A DNA stretch of 64,000 bases, taken from assembly GCF_010093595.1 (NCBI RefSeq), contig NW_022985447.1, positions 1,554,903 through 1,618,902 of the forward strand, written 5' to 3'. The position numbers were made by a program, and so were the translations under genes. The stretch's first letter is position 1; each line of letters starts with the position of its first letter. The notes beneath the pieces are model-generated. The model did not search any database and was not told the origin of the DNA. It saw nothing but the letters and a program-made list of their open reading frames with translations. Below are positions 19,891-30,681 of the stretch, piece by piece. Source of the DNA: Mytilinidion resinicola (lineage: Eukaryota > Ascomycota > Dothideomycetes > Mytilinidiales > Mytilinidiaceae).

Positions 19891-22167
19891 ATGGCTACAG
19901 AATTTCCCGTAGAAAGCTCGCCAAGCAAAATGGCCGAGCCTCGAGCTGCACTGAACATTCGACCGCATCCACTTCAAATTATTACGGACCAAGAAATATC
20001 GCGGGCTAGGATAATTGTTGAAAATCTGGCGCAAGAGCAGAGTGCGAGCGGCGACAATGCTACAAGAGTTCGGTACAAGAGCATCTCGCTTCATGAGCCC
20101 CCAAAGGCGCTACTCTTGCCCTACCTCAACGCCGAAGCAGCTGGAGAACCAAAATCGGAAAGACCATTCGTCCCATGATGCCTCGGTGTAATCTGGAGCC
20201 CCGACAACGACCGCATTGTCATCGAAAGCATCATCAGCTTAGACGCGAGCAACGAGGTTGAGCGTTCAGGGACCGCAAAGGGCCAGCACGGAGCAATCGA
20301 CAGAGGCGAGAACAAGCTGGCAATGGGCAAAATTCTCAACGACCCGCAGGTTCTCAAAGCTATCAAGGGACTGCATCTCCCGGATGATGCTATTGTTCAA
20401 GCCGATACGTGGATGTACGGGACGGACCGAGGCTCAGACGTCGACACCCACAAACTCATGCAGGCTCTGCTCTACGCACGTGCTCCGCATAACCACCCTG
20501 ATAGCAATCAATACGCTTTCCCGCTCCCTTTTTCACCAGTATTTGACCTGTTCCTGGGCAAAGTCATCCGCATTGATGATCTGGCTACTGGAGGTAAAGA
20601 GGACGGACTCGCATACCATACCGCCCCCAAGAAGCCTATGGAGCACTGTGTCCCGCACGAATATCACCACGACTTGCACAAAGACTCGCCAAGATCGGAC
20701 TTGAAGATTCTGAGAGTTTTGCAGCCAGATGGTCCAAGTTTTAAAGTGTTGGATGGAAATTGCGTGGAGTGGCAGAAGTGGCGCTTCCGAGTAGGCTTCA
20801 ATTTCAGAGAAGGCATGACTATTCATGACGTAAGATATGCAGGACGGCCTGTGTTCTACAGGTTGAGTGTCAGTGAGATGACGGTACCATATGGAGGCGA
20901 GTTCCCTACTCTCTTCGTCGTGAGTATTCGCACACTTGTCTATCACTTATTGGGGTGCTTCAACACTATTTTCATATCTACTGCCAGAGGATGTGACGCT
21001 AATTGCAAGCCATTTATAGACCCTCGTAGCCCCTTCCACCGCAAACAAGCCTTCGATATCGGCGACTGCGGCGCAGGAAGCGTTGCCAACAACCTCGCCC
21101 TCGGCTGCGACTGTCTAGGTAGCATCTACTACTTCTCCGGCCACCTCAACGACGATACCGGCGCCCCTATCCCAGCACCTAATGTCATCTGTATGCACGA
21201 GCAGGATGCCGGAATCGGCTGGAAGCACACGAACCACCGCACAGGCAATGCAGCAATCACCCGCGCCAGAGTTCTTGTCCTCCAAAGCATCATCACCGTC
21301 GGAAACTACGAGTATATCTTCGCCTGGCACTTCATGCAAAACGGCAACATAGAGCTTGAGACACGTGCCACCGGGATCTTAAGCACTCACCTCATCGATG
21401 CTGGTAAGACCTCGGAATGGGGCAACGTCGTCTCCCCTGGGGTTCTAGCACCAAACCACCAGCACCTCTTCTCCCTCCGCATCGATCCCATGCTCGACGG
21501 CCCCCTCAACACCGTCACTCAAGAAGAGAGTATCCCCGTCCCGCAATCTGAAGACGAGAACCCCCACGGCAATGCCTGGCGTCTTGTCAAAACCCCCTTC
21601 GAAACCTCAGGCTACGCAGACGCCAATCCCCTCGCCAACCGCGTCTTCAAAGTGGTAAACGAGGGCGTCACAAATCACATCTCCGGCAACCCAGTCGGCT
21701 ACAAACTCATTCCCCAACCCTGCCAGCTCATCCTCGCCGGCGCCAACAGCGTCGTCCGCCGCCGTGCGCGCTTCGCAGAGCACCACCTCTGGGTGACAGC
21801 CTACCGCGACCACGAACTCTGGGCTGGCGGGAAGTGGACGAACCAGAGCTTAGATGAGGTGGACGGGGTGCGCGATTATGCGTCGAGGGGGGATAAGGTC
21901 AGGAATGAGGATGTCGTGGTGTGGACGACGTTTGGCATGACGCATAATCCGAGGGTTGAGGATTTTCCGGTCATGCCGTGTGAGGTGAGCACGTTGAGGC
22001 TGACGCCGGCGGATTTCTTTGAGGGGAATCCGGCGTTGGATGTACCGAGAAGTGTGCAGGAGGTAAACGGGAGTGTATTGGTAAGGGACCCGGTTGTGGC
22101 TGGGGAGGTGAAGGTTGGGGATATTAGTAAGGAAGACTGTTGTGGGGAGGAGAAGGCGAAGTTGTAG
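19891..22167 (+). CDS. Copper amine oxidase, with in-frame TGA in the N-terminal part
   Basis: Topaquinone-dependent amine oxidase: oxidises primary amines to aldehydes with H2O2 and NH3. Motifs: active-site region AFDIGDCGAG (catalytic Asp), cofactor motif NYEY with the TPQ tyrosine at 21307-21309, copper ligands H-x-H at 21457-21465 (NHQHLFSLRIDPMLDG) and the third His in MTHNPRVEDFPVMP. A 123-nt GC-AG intron is proposed at 20897-21019; removing it restores PYG|DPRSPFHRKQ, the family sequence. The frame from ATG 19891 hits TGA at 20176-20178, directly followed by family-like CLGVIWSPDNDR in the same frame; CGA to TGA would explain it. Either a nonsense allele or a gene restarting at ATG 20323 with a truncated N-terminus. 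Confidence 0.8.
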
Positions 22168-22571
22168 TCTGAATGGTTGGTAACGTGAAAATGGTGCTCT
22201 TCAATACATCTGGACTATCTAACGGTATTCTTCTGTGATAACTCGAACGGCTGGCCGGTCTAGCATTGAGGTTACGTGGAACTAGTCAATATCAGATATT
22301 ACCCCAAAGCGGTTAAAACCACCGCACCGCAACGCCGGTCCTATCGCGGATATAAAGTGGAGTCTCGCCGCCACCATGCATGGCATCGCGCATGTCCGCT
22401 CCCGACGCCCTGGTCGACGTCCAAATTCGTACCCCGCAACGCGACTGGCGCGTCCCCCACCTTTCGTTGATTTTGAATCTTTTTGAGCGATTGCCATTTC
22501 CTTCTTTCAATCTTCAATCGTGTCATCTGTAGCTTCAACTACATCTGCTTTTGGGCTTATTGATTGAAAAT
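22168..22571. other. Intergenic spacer
   Basis: About 400 bp without protein-like frames. Presumed terminator of the amine oxidase and promoter of the deacetylase gene. Confidence 0.3.
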
Positions 22572-23715
22572 ATGGGCAAAAAGCGTGTTCTCGTGGGCTA
22601 TGGCATTGATGTTGACGCTGTGAGCAACCATATCAACACCACGGTGGGCGGGAAGGCAAATCTGTGTAATGTTTCTCGAGGTAAGTATCTGGATCTTGTA
22701 TTGCCTCTAGGAGCTGCTAAGTTGCTGCTTTTCGCATTAAACATCCTGGAACTCGACCTGATAGACAAATTAGGCGTTTTCGGAGCTACACGCGGTGTCG
22801 AGCGGCTGCTGGAGCTTTGGAAGCGGAACAACATCAAGACATCTTGGTACATACCAGGCCATACCATCGAGACATTTCCAGAGGACATGGCGAAGATCAG
22901 GGATGCTGGACACGAGATGTGAGGAATCCCGTTACTTTGGACGGATTGGAGATTGACTTACTAACACTCGACGAAACAGCGGCCTCCACGGCTACACGCA
23001 CGAGTTTGTGCTCCTGAGTCCCCAAATCAACGCAGAGAGCAGCTTCCTGACTCCTCCGCAAGATTCCCATCCGACCTCAGCAAAGAGAGCCTCGAAGCGA
23101 TCCTCGTCAAAACCATCAAAATCCTAACCGACTTCTGCGGCAAAAAGCCCGAAGGCTTCACCTCTCCTGCCTGGAAAAACAGCCCCGACCAAATCGGCCT
23201 TCTCCAAGAATTAGGCATAAAATACGGTCCGCCTCTTCTTCCCCTCTCCACTCACTTCCCCTTAACAACACCCAGATCACTCCTTCATGCACGATGACTT
23301 CCAAGCCTACTACGTCTCCACCGGCCTTGAAGAGGTCATTACCACCGACTACAAAAACCACCCGGATACCTGGATGGTCCCCATGAAGCACGCCACCACC
23401 TCCGACGTTGTCGAGATCCCGGCCTCCTGGTGCTTGGACGACTGGCCGCCGTTCCAGTGGGATGCTGCACGGCCAAATGCCCACGGATATGTAGACCCAC
23501 ACAGTGTAGAGCGCATGTGGAAAGAGCAGTTTCAGTGGTGTTATAGGGAGTACGATACGTTTATCTTTCCGATGAGCATTCATCCGCAGGTTTCGGGAAG
23601 ACCACATATCTTACTGATGCATGAGAGGCTAATTGAGTGGATTAATGGGCACGAGGGGGTGGAGTGGTGCACGTTTGGGGAGATGGCGAGGGAGTTCAGG
23701 GAGGGGAGGATTTGA
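22572..23715 (+). CDS. Polysaccharide deacetylase (NodB/CE4-like) family protein
   Basis: Metal-dependent hydrolase of the NodB-homology fold; fungal cytosolic members with this architecture lack a known substrate. Five exons: 22572-22680, 22774-22918, 22980-23003, 23063-23226 and 23276-23715. The start reads MGKKRVLVGYGIDVDAV; ID-V-DAV carries the first metal-site Asp region. Then SRGVFGATRGVERLL, TSWYIPGHTIETFP, GHEIGLHGYTHEF (the H-G-x-x-H metal motif), and CGKKPEGFTSPAW. Exon 3 is only 24 nt, and its donor is gtttgt, slightly atypical; intron 4 has a gtccgc donor. The exon calls rest on keeping family-like sequence in frame. The product is about 293 aa, normal for the group. No signal peptide. 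Confidence 0.85.
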
Positions 23716-23958
23716 AGCTGGGGGAAAGGGGGCTGGGGAGAGTAGGTAGAGATGGCTACGTGCTATGCAGTTAGGTAATTGACATTCGATCGAATATGAT
23801 TGAAATGCTAGTGTGTTGGGGCTGATTAAGCTGATTGAGAAGGTGGATGTGGAGACGGTGCGGAAGAGCTTTCATACAAACTTTGGTGGATGATTGCAAT
23901 GGTGCGATATCTTCCTCCATACGTTAGTTACTTAAAGGGAAAAGCTGACGTGGAATAG

Positions 23959-24252
23959 CGTCAAGAAGTCTTCCCCTACATAAAAGGCTCTTTTCATAGG
24001 GCCCATCTTAATCTCTTCTCCAACGTGAAATTTCAAGGTAGTGTGCTGTGGATGGATAACGTCCTAAGCGTCAGAGGGGGAATTGAGTGGTTCTCTCAGC
24101 TGCTGGCGCGTGAAGAGAAAGGTATACTAGTGCAAGGTGGGCATCAATGCGCTACACTAGTCTACGCCGCAACCAAGGTTCCAATTATCGACCTCACCTC
24201 TAGTGGGGATTTGGAAGTGATCGACCTTCGTTTCACTTCACGAGTCTATTGA
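23959..24252 (+). pseudogene. Exon-like fragment of an unidentified protein
   Basis: After an acceptor-like gctgac..gaatag, an open frame reads REVF-type sequence and then SVLWMDNVLSVRGGIEWFSQ..LVQGGHQCATLVYAATKVPI up to a TGA. The preceding plus-strand bases around 23822-23888 also read like protein in another frame. It looks like a leftover of a multi-exon gene without a proper start. Family not recognised. Confidence 0.25.
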
Positions 24253-24337
24253 TAGCGATCAGACTCACTTTCATATTCAGCTCGCAGTATGCCAGCTCGA
24301 TGTCTCTAATGACACCATCACAGGCCCAACTGAAGTA

Positions 24338-24646
24338 TTAGACTTTGAACTCATCAAGAAGCCTCGCCTGGAAATTATGCTTCCAAAGTGCCGCAGTTTT
24401 CGATGCGTATATCTTCTCTATCACGGCACCAGAAAGCAGTATGCGCGTTAGTTCGAGGTGAAATAGCGAACCATTAAGACAAGGGTTTAAATTGTAGCAC
24501 CGCCAATCTCCAACATCTTCACCACTCTCACTCGAGGGAATCCAACCTCGCGACAAGTCCTTCACTTGTTGGGACACGGAAAAATGTTCAAGCGCCTCCG
24601 CCTTTCTCATTTCGAAACTTGCTCTAAGAACAGCTGCGACATCCAC
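24338..24646 (-). CDS. Small hypothetical ORF (uncertain)
   Basis: 102 codons from an ATG at 24646. The translation (MDVAAVLRASFEMRKAEALE start) has mixed composition but no domain. It would be divergent from the coiled-coil gene at 24713. Could be chance. Confidence 0.2.
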   Translation of the reverse strand: MDVAAVLRASFEMRKAEALEHFSVSQQVKDLSRGWIPSSESGEDVGDWRCYNLNPCLNGSLFHLELTRILLSGAVIEKIYASKTAALWKHNFQARLLDEFKV

Positions 24647-24712
24647 TCCACACTCACCGTCACGAAGACACTACCTCGTAGACGGGGTCGACATCGTTCT
24701 CTACAGGACAAG

Positions 24713-25306
24713 ATGCCTTCCGGTAAGCCCCCGATGAAGACAGACAAAAAGGAAGCGCTTGCTAATGCCGCGATCTAGAATATCTCCTACTAGTCCCGCC
24801 CGCAGCAGCACCGCCAGCCATTGCTATAGTGTGTCGTCTAGTTACATCGATCCATAAAGGGCCTACAGTATCGCGAGAAGAGCTAACGGCTCTGACCATG
24901 GGGTTTCAAGCTCTAGATATAGAGATGAGAGAGCGAGAGAATGAGCTCCGAGATGCTAAAGTATGTCTTAACTTCTTTATGTGGAGTATTCATGGAGGCA
25001 AAGCGTCAACTGACATGCTCGATAGAGGAGATCATAGCGAATCTTGACTTCGAAGTGTTCCAAGTCGAATATAGGATTCGTCAGCTGGAGGAGGGCGAGT
25101 CCTCAGAAAAATTCGCGGCCATGGATACGCTGTTGAGAGGCAAAGAGACGGTCATCAGTTCGTTGGAGGCAGAGCTACAATGGATGCGCATCGGTGCTCA
25201 TACTGAGATGGCGAGAGTCTTGAAAGAGAAGGAAGACCTGATCGAACATCTGATGGAAGCAGCAGCGAAACTTGAGATGGAGATCATCCACGCGAAGGAA
25301 AGATAG
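24713..25306 (+). CDS. Coiled-coil protein of unknown function, with frameshifted continuation
   Basis: Three exons: 24713-24722, 24779-24960 and 25028-25306, with good donors (gtaagc, gtatgt) and branch sites (gctaat, actgac). The product is 156 aa: a Pro/Ala-rich N-terminus, then charged heptad-rich helix (REELTALTMGFQALDIEMRE; SSLEAELQWMRIGAHTEM). The frame ends at a TAG at 25304-25306. In another frame the coiled-coil continues at once (LEACPQDILQEHQQEASLLK..EEKTARSNAEERERM) to about 25450. That suggests a one-base frameshift and an originally longer protein. No family recognised. The downstream part runs into the opposite-strand gene at 25498. Confidence 0.5.
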
Positions 25307-25497
25307 AGCGAAGTCTGGAAGCTTGTCCACAAGATATCTTGCAAGAACATCAGCAGGAAGCATCGCTGTTGAAGCAAGCGCTAGCGGAAGAGAAGACGGC
25401 AAGGTCAAATGCAGAAGAGCGTGAGAGAATGCTTCAAGCGAGCAAGACCGGACTGCGGGTTGTTGAGGCCCTTGAACCAGATCCCGATAGATTTCGT

Positions 25498-25860
25498 TTA
25501 GCGCCCGAGTGCGTCGGCGTCGATACCGTGGCAGGCACAGTAGTCGGCGGAGGATTGAGTGTAGTACGGGGGTGTCCAGTCGGCGGAGGGGTGATCGGTG
25601 CAACCGATGTTGTTGTCAGAGTAGTAGCCGCGGAGGCACCAATTATTGCCGCTGTCGGAGAAGGTGTTAAGGTCGCTGAAGTTGCATTCAGTGGGGCGGG
25701 GTGATGGTGTTGCGATGGGCGAGGGTGGTGCTGTAGTGGGTAAGATTCTTGTTGACAACTATCAAAGCGCTGTATCCATTTACGGCTCGTCTCTATGTGG
25801 CATCGCGAGGCAAAGGCCGAAGATGGCGGAAAGCGCGGTAATAGCGTAGATGAAATGCAT
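25498..25860 (-). CDS. Small secreted cysteine-containing protein (effector-like), two exons
   Basis: Exon 1 (25860-25784) encodes a classical signal peptide, MHFIYAITALSAIFGLCLA, followed by MPHRDEP, and ends at a gtaaat donor. The 3' exon reads DLNTFSDSGNNWCLRGYY.. and ..SADYCACHGIDADALGR before the TAA at 25498. Two acceptors keep frame. The short one gives a 36-nt intron and five mature cysteines. A longer one at a ttcag gives about 105 nt and four cysteines, which suits disulfide pairing and fungal intron length better. Mature length about 60-80 aa. No homologue recognised. It overlaps, antisense, the 3' extension of the coiled-coil gene. Confidence 0.5.
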
Positions 25861-25890
25861 GATGAGTAACCCTAACCGCAGAGGGAAAGG

Positions 25891-26154
25891 TTGGCGGGCT
25901 GGATCCTGAATGAGATCAAAGACAGACGGCGAGTGAACGCTTTTGTGGCGTTGAATTACTCGTCTGAACAAGGTGAGCCGTCAGAGGAAGTTGATGCTTC
26001 TGAGGAATTGCGCTCGTCTCAGAGCACTGCAGTGAGTTCGGGTCCTACACGAAAGAGTAAGTTGGGAAAGGCGTTCAAGGGGGCTGCGAAGGGTGCCGTG
26101 AAAATCGCGGGAGCCGGGCTCGAGTTGTTTCTCAGTGGCGAGTTCGTAGCCTGA
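25891..26154 (+). other. Open frame without ATG, C-terminal-exon-like
   Basis: Reads as a charged segment followed by KSKLGKAFKGAAKGAVKIAG and ending LSGEFVA. It is amphipathic and Lys/Ala/Gly-rich. There is no in-frame ATG, so it would need an upstream exon. Could be part of a missed gene; not assigned. Confidence 0.2.
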
Positions 26155-26627
26155 AAATCTTTCGTTGAGCTCATGTCGGCAGTCATGGCATTTTATGGGA
26201 TTCGGACTGTCTAGGGATCATTGTATCGGGTTCTCGGACTTTCTTATTACTCTTACTCGCTACGCACAAGTAGCTTGAGTCTTTGTTCCAATGAAGCAAT
26301 TCTTTTTGATGATTAAATGAATGTGGTGCGAGAATTTGTGAAGAAGTAATGAGAACAATGAGGTGATGAGACAGCCAAAGCCAAATCACAAAACGACAAA
26401 TCGAAATAAATGGCCTCAATGCGTGTGACTAGTATAGTATCGTCGAGTTCAAGATGCTGAAGAGTCTTCGCTGGTATGATCATTCAAGTTGGTGAAGGAA
26501 TAGAGATGGTGATCTCGCGAGGTTGCGTGGTGTTGAGTACCGCTGTGCCGCCAAGCCGAACGAAGCGGCAAATGCCGGGGGTTTTTGCGTCACTGGAATC
26601 CGTCTCATTTCTCAGAACATCTGCAAC
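26155..26627. other. Intergenic region upstream of iba57
   Basis: No protein-like frame. AT-rich up to about 26420; presumed promoter of the gene starting at 26628. Confidence 0.3.
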
Positions 26628-27911
26628 ATGGCCGTATATCCCCAATCCACCCTCTCAGTCTGCTCTAGATGTCTTCATAGACTCGGCACAACATCGAAAT
26701 CCTCCGGCGTCTTCATTCTTCCTCGAGCGACCTTCTCAACCGCCGCCCGTCCTGCTAGCCTATCTCCGCCTCTATCTTCACGCCTCAAAGGGAATTCCCA
26801 TCGTCCTCACCTCCCTATCCGCAGCTATGTCGGTGCAGCTACGAATACCGAAGGTCCCCCGGCTATCGGTGTTACACGACTCTCCCATCGCCGCTTGATC
26901 CGCCTGTCAGGCAAAGACGCGCCCAAATTTCTCCAAGGCCTCATCTCGAACAATCTCGGCCCCACTACTACAACACCCTTCTACTCGGCATTCATGGATG
27001 CGAGAGGGCGGATGCTATGGGATGCCTTCATCTTCCCAGACTCGAATCCCAAATCCGCCGAATGGACCTGTTTTATCGAGGTGGACTCCACGGAAGCGGA
27101 TAACCTGCTGAGGCACTTGAAGAGGCATAAATTACGGTCAAAGATCCAATTGCAGCTGGTAGAGGAGGAGGCGGGCGGTGTATGGGCATCATGGCAAAGT
27201 GGCGACTCGAACAATATACCCGGCGGCCTGCCAGATCCGCGAGCTCCTGGGTTCGGGCAGCGCATACTGATTTCCGGCGAAAGTATCAAGGGTGGGCCAA
27301 TTCGCGAGGTTCTGGACAAGCACATGGTGGACTTGAGGTGGTATCATCTGCGGAGATATATGTACGGGATACCGGAGGGGCCACAGGAGATTCCGCCTAC
27401 CACTGCGCTTCCTATGGAATCGAACATCGACCTCATGAATGGCATTGATTTCAGGAAAGGATGTTACGTTGGACAAGAGTTGACCATTCGGACGAAGCAC
27501 ACTGGGGTGGTGAGGAAGCGGATACTTCCGGTCCAGTTATACCGTGGCAATGAAGTACTGCCGACGGCGGAGACACCAGCTTTCGACCCTCAATGGACCT
27601 TTGACGATCCTTCAAATGAGGTCTCTCAGAGCAAGGATATAAAGCAGCTGAGCGATGACGGCACGATTAAGAAGGGACGCGCCGCAGGGAAGTTACTAGG
27701 CAATATCGGAAATGTTGGTCTGGCTCTGTGCAGACTGGAGATGATGACGGATATTCGGGTCAGCGCTGAGGGTGGCAGCTGGAGACCTGGAATGGAGTTT
27801 GGTGTCCAATATCCCGAAGCGCCAGATGCAGACATCAGAGTCAAGCCTATGGTTCCAGCATGGCTAAGAGAACGAGAGCAGCAGATGTGGTCGAAGCAAA
27901 AGGCAAACTAA
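26628..27911 (+). CDS. iba57: Iba57/Caf17-type mitochondrial Fe-S cluster assembly factor
   Basis: Folate-binding T-protein-like (GcvT fold) factor needed to mature mitochondrial [4Fe-4S] proteins such as aconitase and lipoate synthase. Single exon, 427 aa. The Arg/Ser-rich first ~70 residues look like a mitochondrial presequence. The core has RLSHRRLIRLSGKDAPKFLQ, FYSAFMDARGRMLWDAFI and the diagnostic Caf17 motif RKGCYVGQELTIRTKHTGVV. The frame is open upstream to about 26523, but 26628 is the first ATG and is followed directly by a presequence-like N-terminus. Length agrees with fungal orthologues. No introns. Confidence 0.93.
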   Translation: MAVYPQSTLSVCSRCLHRLGTTSKSSGVFILPRATFSTAARPASLSPPLSSRLKGNSHRPHLPIRSYVGAATNTEGPPAIGVTRLSHRRLIRLSGKDAPKFLQGLISNNLGPTTTTPFYSAFMDARGRMLWDAFIFPDSNPKSAEWTCFIEVDSTEADNLLRHLKRHKLRSKIQLQLVEEEAGGVWASWQSGDSNNIPGGLPDPRAPGFGQRILISGESIKGGPIREVLDKHMVDLRWYHLRRYMYGIPEGPQEIPPTTALPMESNIDLMNGIDFRKGCYVGQELTIRTKHTGVVRKRILPVQLYRGNEVLPTAETPAFDPQWTFDDPSNEVSQSKDIKQLSDDGTIKKGRAAGKLLGNIGNVGLALCRLEMMTDIRVSAEGGSWRPGMEFGVQYPEAPDADIRVKPMVPAWLREREQQMWSKQKAN

Positions 27912-28214
27912 TTAGCCTCCTCACATATGACCAAATACCATCGAATATCAGGCATCCGCATCAAACCAAAATTGCATGAAATGCCGCTTTAATATCCGTG
28001 CAGCATTCAGCCTTCCAGTTCGCTTTCATGGACCAGCTTTGGCATGGCTGTGCTGTGGCTGTGTTCTGTAATGACCACGTGACCCTCAGCAACGTCATCC
28101 CATCTCCACCCCAGCCCATTTATCTTCACGCTTTCCCTCCATCAGCCTTCGTAGCGCATTCATATCCTAATACCCTAATACACAGCTCTACCTCCGCCCA
28201 AATCAATAGACGCG
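27912..28214. other. Intergenic spacer
   Basis: About 300 bp between two co-directional genes; no additional gene seen. Confidence 0.3.
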
Positions 28215-29583
28215 ATGGCTGTCTCTACCGACTCACCCGCCTCACCCGCGCACGACACCCCACCGCTCTGGTCGCGTTTCAAAGCCCGCCTGCGCGCCTC
28301 ATCAAAGTCCAAATCAACTACAAACCCTCAATTCGACACCAGGCCACCCCTTCTCCCGAGTCTGTTGCCCCTAGTCCGCGACGAACACGCCCCCAACCTC
28401 CCCTTCCAAGGCTGGACTACTGTCACCTTCCCCCCGCCTTCCCCAGCCCTGCCCACTCCGCACCCCCTCCAACGTGCTTCCGAAGAACTCTTCGAAGCCT
28501 CGCGCGCTTTTTTCGCCCTCCCGTTCTCCGAGAAGGAAGTTTGGAAGACGAAGCTTGGCTCCGAAGAAGGCTGGTCGCGGATCGAGGGGGAGAAGGAGTT
28601 CATCACGCTGCGCACTGTGGAGGGGACGCCGGAGGTGCTGAAGGCGGCGGCGCGGGCGTACTGGAATGCGGCAGGGGGGCTGCTGGATCAGAGCTTGGGA
28701 AGGATTGGGGAGAGTTTGGGGCTGCAGGGGGCGGCGGCGGAGGAGGGCGGGCTGAGGCGGTATGTGGGGCCGTGTAAGAAGTTTCAGGAGAGGGATGGGG
28801 AGAAGACGGCGACGATGTTGAGGCTATTTAGGTATGAGGGGGATGAGAGGAAGGTGGTTGCTGAGCGTACGTTGAGATTTCTTTTGTGCTTCTTCCATCT
28901 GTCTCCGCATCACGGCCTCGACCGATATTTTCATAATTACATTCGAGCAGGCGTATCAGCCTGCGGAAATGCGATCAACAAGTCGAGAGCTGAGTATTTG
29001 CGTATCGGAGCTATTGAGAGCGTTCTGCTTGGCAATATTGGCATTGTCCAGCGTAGCCTACGGATCAAGGCATATCTAACAACATACAGCGCACAGCGAC
29101 CTCGGCCTTCTCAGCCTCGTCATTGGCGATACGCCGGGCCTAGAAGTCTGGGACATCCACACGCAATGCTTCTTTCCAGTCGAGAAGACATACGACAGGC
29201 CCGCCGCGTCTCTCCTAGTTGGGCGACAGCTCGAACGGCTCTCCAATTATCGATATCGTGCCGGCGGGCACCAAGTCAAGGCTTACGGTCGTACCGAAGC
29301 TCAAGCTTCTACTTCGCCGTCACGTCAACCTTTGCCGAATTACCGGTACTCCATCGTGTTTGTGCTCCGTGCCCACGAATCAGTCATTGTGGATACGGAC
29401 ATGCTGACGACGCAAATCACCGGCAAGTTCGAGAAGCCAATCAAGGAAGTAACGGCGGGCAGATTTTATGAGCAGATTAGGAACGCGCATTTCAATATCA
29501 ACATCAACGTCGAAGAGCGCGAGGAGCAGAGGAAGAGGGTAGCGGCCAAGAAGGCTGCAGAGGGAGTCAACGGGAGTGGTTAA
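28215..29583 (+). CDS. 2-oxoglutarate/Fe(II)-dependent oxygenase, isopenicillin-N-synthase-like
   Basis: Non-haem iron oxygenase of the 2OG superfamily; substrate unknown. Exons 28215-28866 and 29090-29583, intron 223 nt (longer than its neighbours) with tctaac branch site. Product about 381 aa. The N-terminal DIOX-like part contains LFEASRAFFALPFSEKE and EGWSRIEGEKEFITLR. The intron joins C|CG to restore PHSDLGLLSLV with the first H-x-D iron ligands (29092-29100). The second His is in AGGHQVKAYG (29269-29271) and the 2OG-binding R-x-S in YRYSIVFVLR (29344-29352). The C-terminal tail is charged. Intron position is strongly supported because both exons carry complementary halves of the fold. 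Confidence 0.85.
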
Positions 29584-30681
29584 AGGAACTTTGGACCCAT
29601 AGACTTGTGTGATTTGCAGCGTTGGCGTTATTGGGGTGCTGTATATCCCTGGATTCGTTCATGCTTTTGGAGTTGATTCCGTTACAAAGTTGGTGCTCAT
29701 TGGTCACGCAGTCGCTGGGAGCCAAGTCAAGGTAATTCCACGATGCCGCGAGAACTATGCATAAATATATGTCTATTTTAAACACTCTTACCTCATTCGT
29801 TGTCGGATGTTACTACCACGGCACAAGTTCGTTGCTCGTCCAAGATTGATAACGGAGCACATGATAGTATTCACGCAAGATGATCTTACCGACGGAAGAA
29901 TGTTGTGCGTCGGCGCATTCGCGCGCATCTAGAACTTTCAGCGGTATTCTCATTTGTCACAATTTCCACAATGTCATAACTCATTCGGACTGCGATAGGA
30001 CGCCTGTTCTAAGGCTGGGGCTTTCCAGGTATGGATCCATGGGTCGAAGTTCAACATCTATGGTTGCTCATAATCTTTTCCTAGGTACATAACCGACGAC
30101 CTCCACCGTCTCGAACCATCTTTGCCACCGAAATTTCAGGAATAGCAGCTGTATGTCTGGTAAGTGGATCACCAGGATGCCGATTTCACGATATATACGC
30201 TGAACTCACGTCAATGCGTCGCGCTATCAGCTCTGTTCAGAAGCTTGTACCTGATATATCCACCACTGCTGTTAATCCGGACTAGTGCCTGCCATGAATA
30301 ACAACAAGCCTCCTCCCCTTTCAACACCATAGGGCGAGATGCCAGTGTTCCTCGGATGCTCGATGGCTGGTCAACGGAGAGACTCTTTTAGATCACCACA
30401 GATACTACTAGAAATCTTCATTCGACTCTAATGCGGCATCTGAATACCTTCTAGTGTCACTATCAATTCCATCATCATCAGACCGAGACTTCCATCCCCA
30501 CAGAACGGCAGTTCCCTGATGGAAAGCGGAGTAGTCCGGCCCTAGGTGCGGCCTGGTATATAAGGGCCGGGACCTCGCAACCAGCTCTCTCGTCCTCATT
30601 CTCTCATCCAATCCCGTGGGACATTCTCACATCTCAAACTAAACTCTTCCACTTGTTTAATCTTCTTGCAGCTCGTTCAAG
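29584..30681. other. Intergenic region, about 1.1 kb
   Basis: No credible gene. The final 130 bp hold a TATA box and a C/T-rich leader for the secreted-protein gene at 30682. Confidence 0.4.
30557..30563 (+). promoter_or_regulatory. TATA box (tatataa)
   Basis: Perfect tatataa about 120 bp before the ATG at 30682, followed by a C/T-rich leader. Fits a highly expressed, TATA-driven gene for a secreted protein. Confidence 0.55.

Larger units (their letters stand above)
23716..24712. other. Intergenic region with an exon-like fragment and a weak ORF
   Basis: Contains the protein-like stretch at 23959-24252 and a 102-codon minus-strand frame at 24338-24646, neither assigned. Confidence 0.35.

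Noticed and set aside
25868..25878. taaccctaacc, telomere-like
   Set aside because: Fewer than two units; a chance match, not an interstitial telomere array. A similar aaccctaacc at about 53869 was also dismissed.
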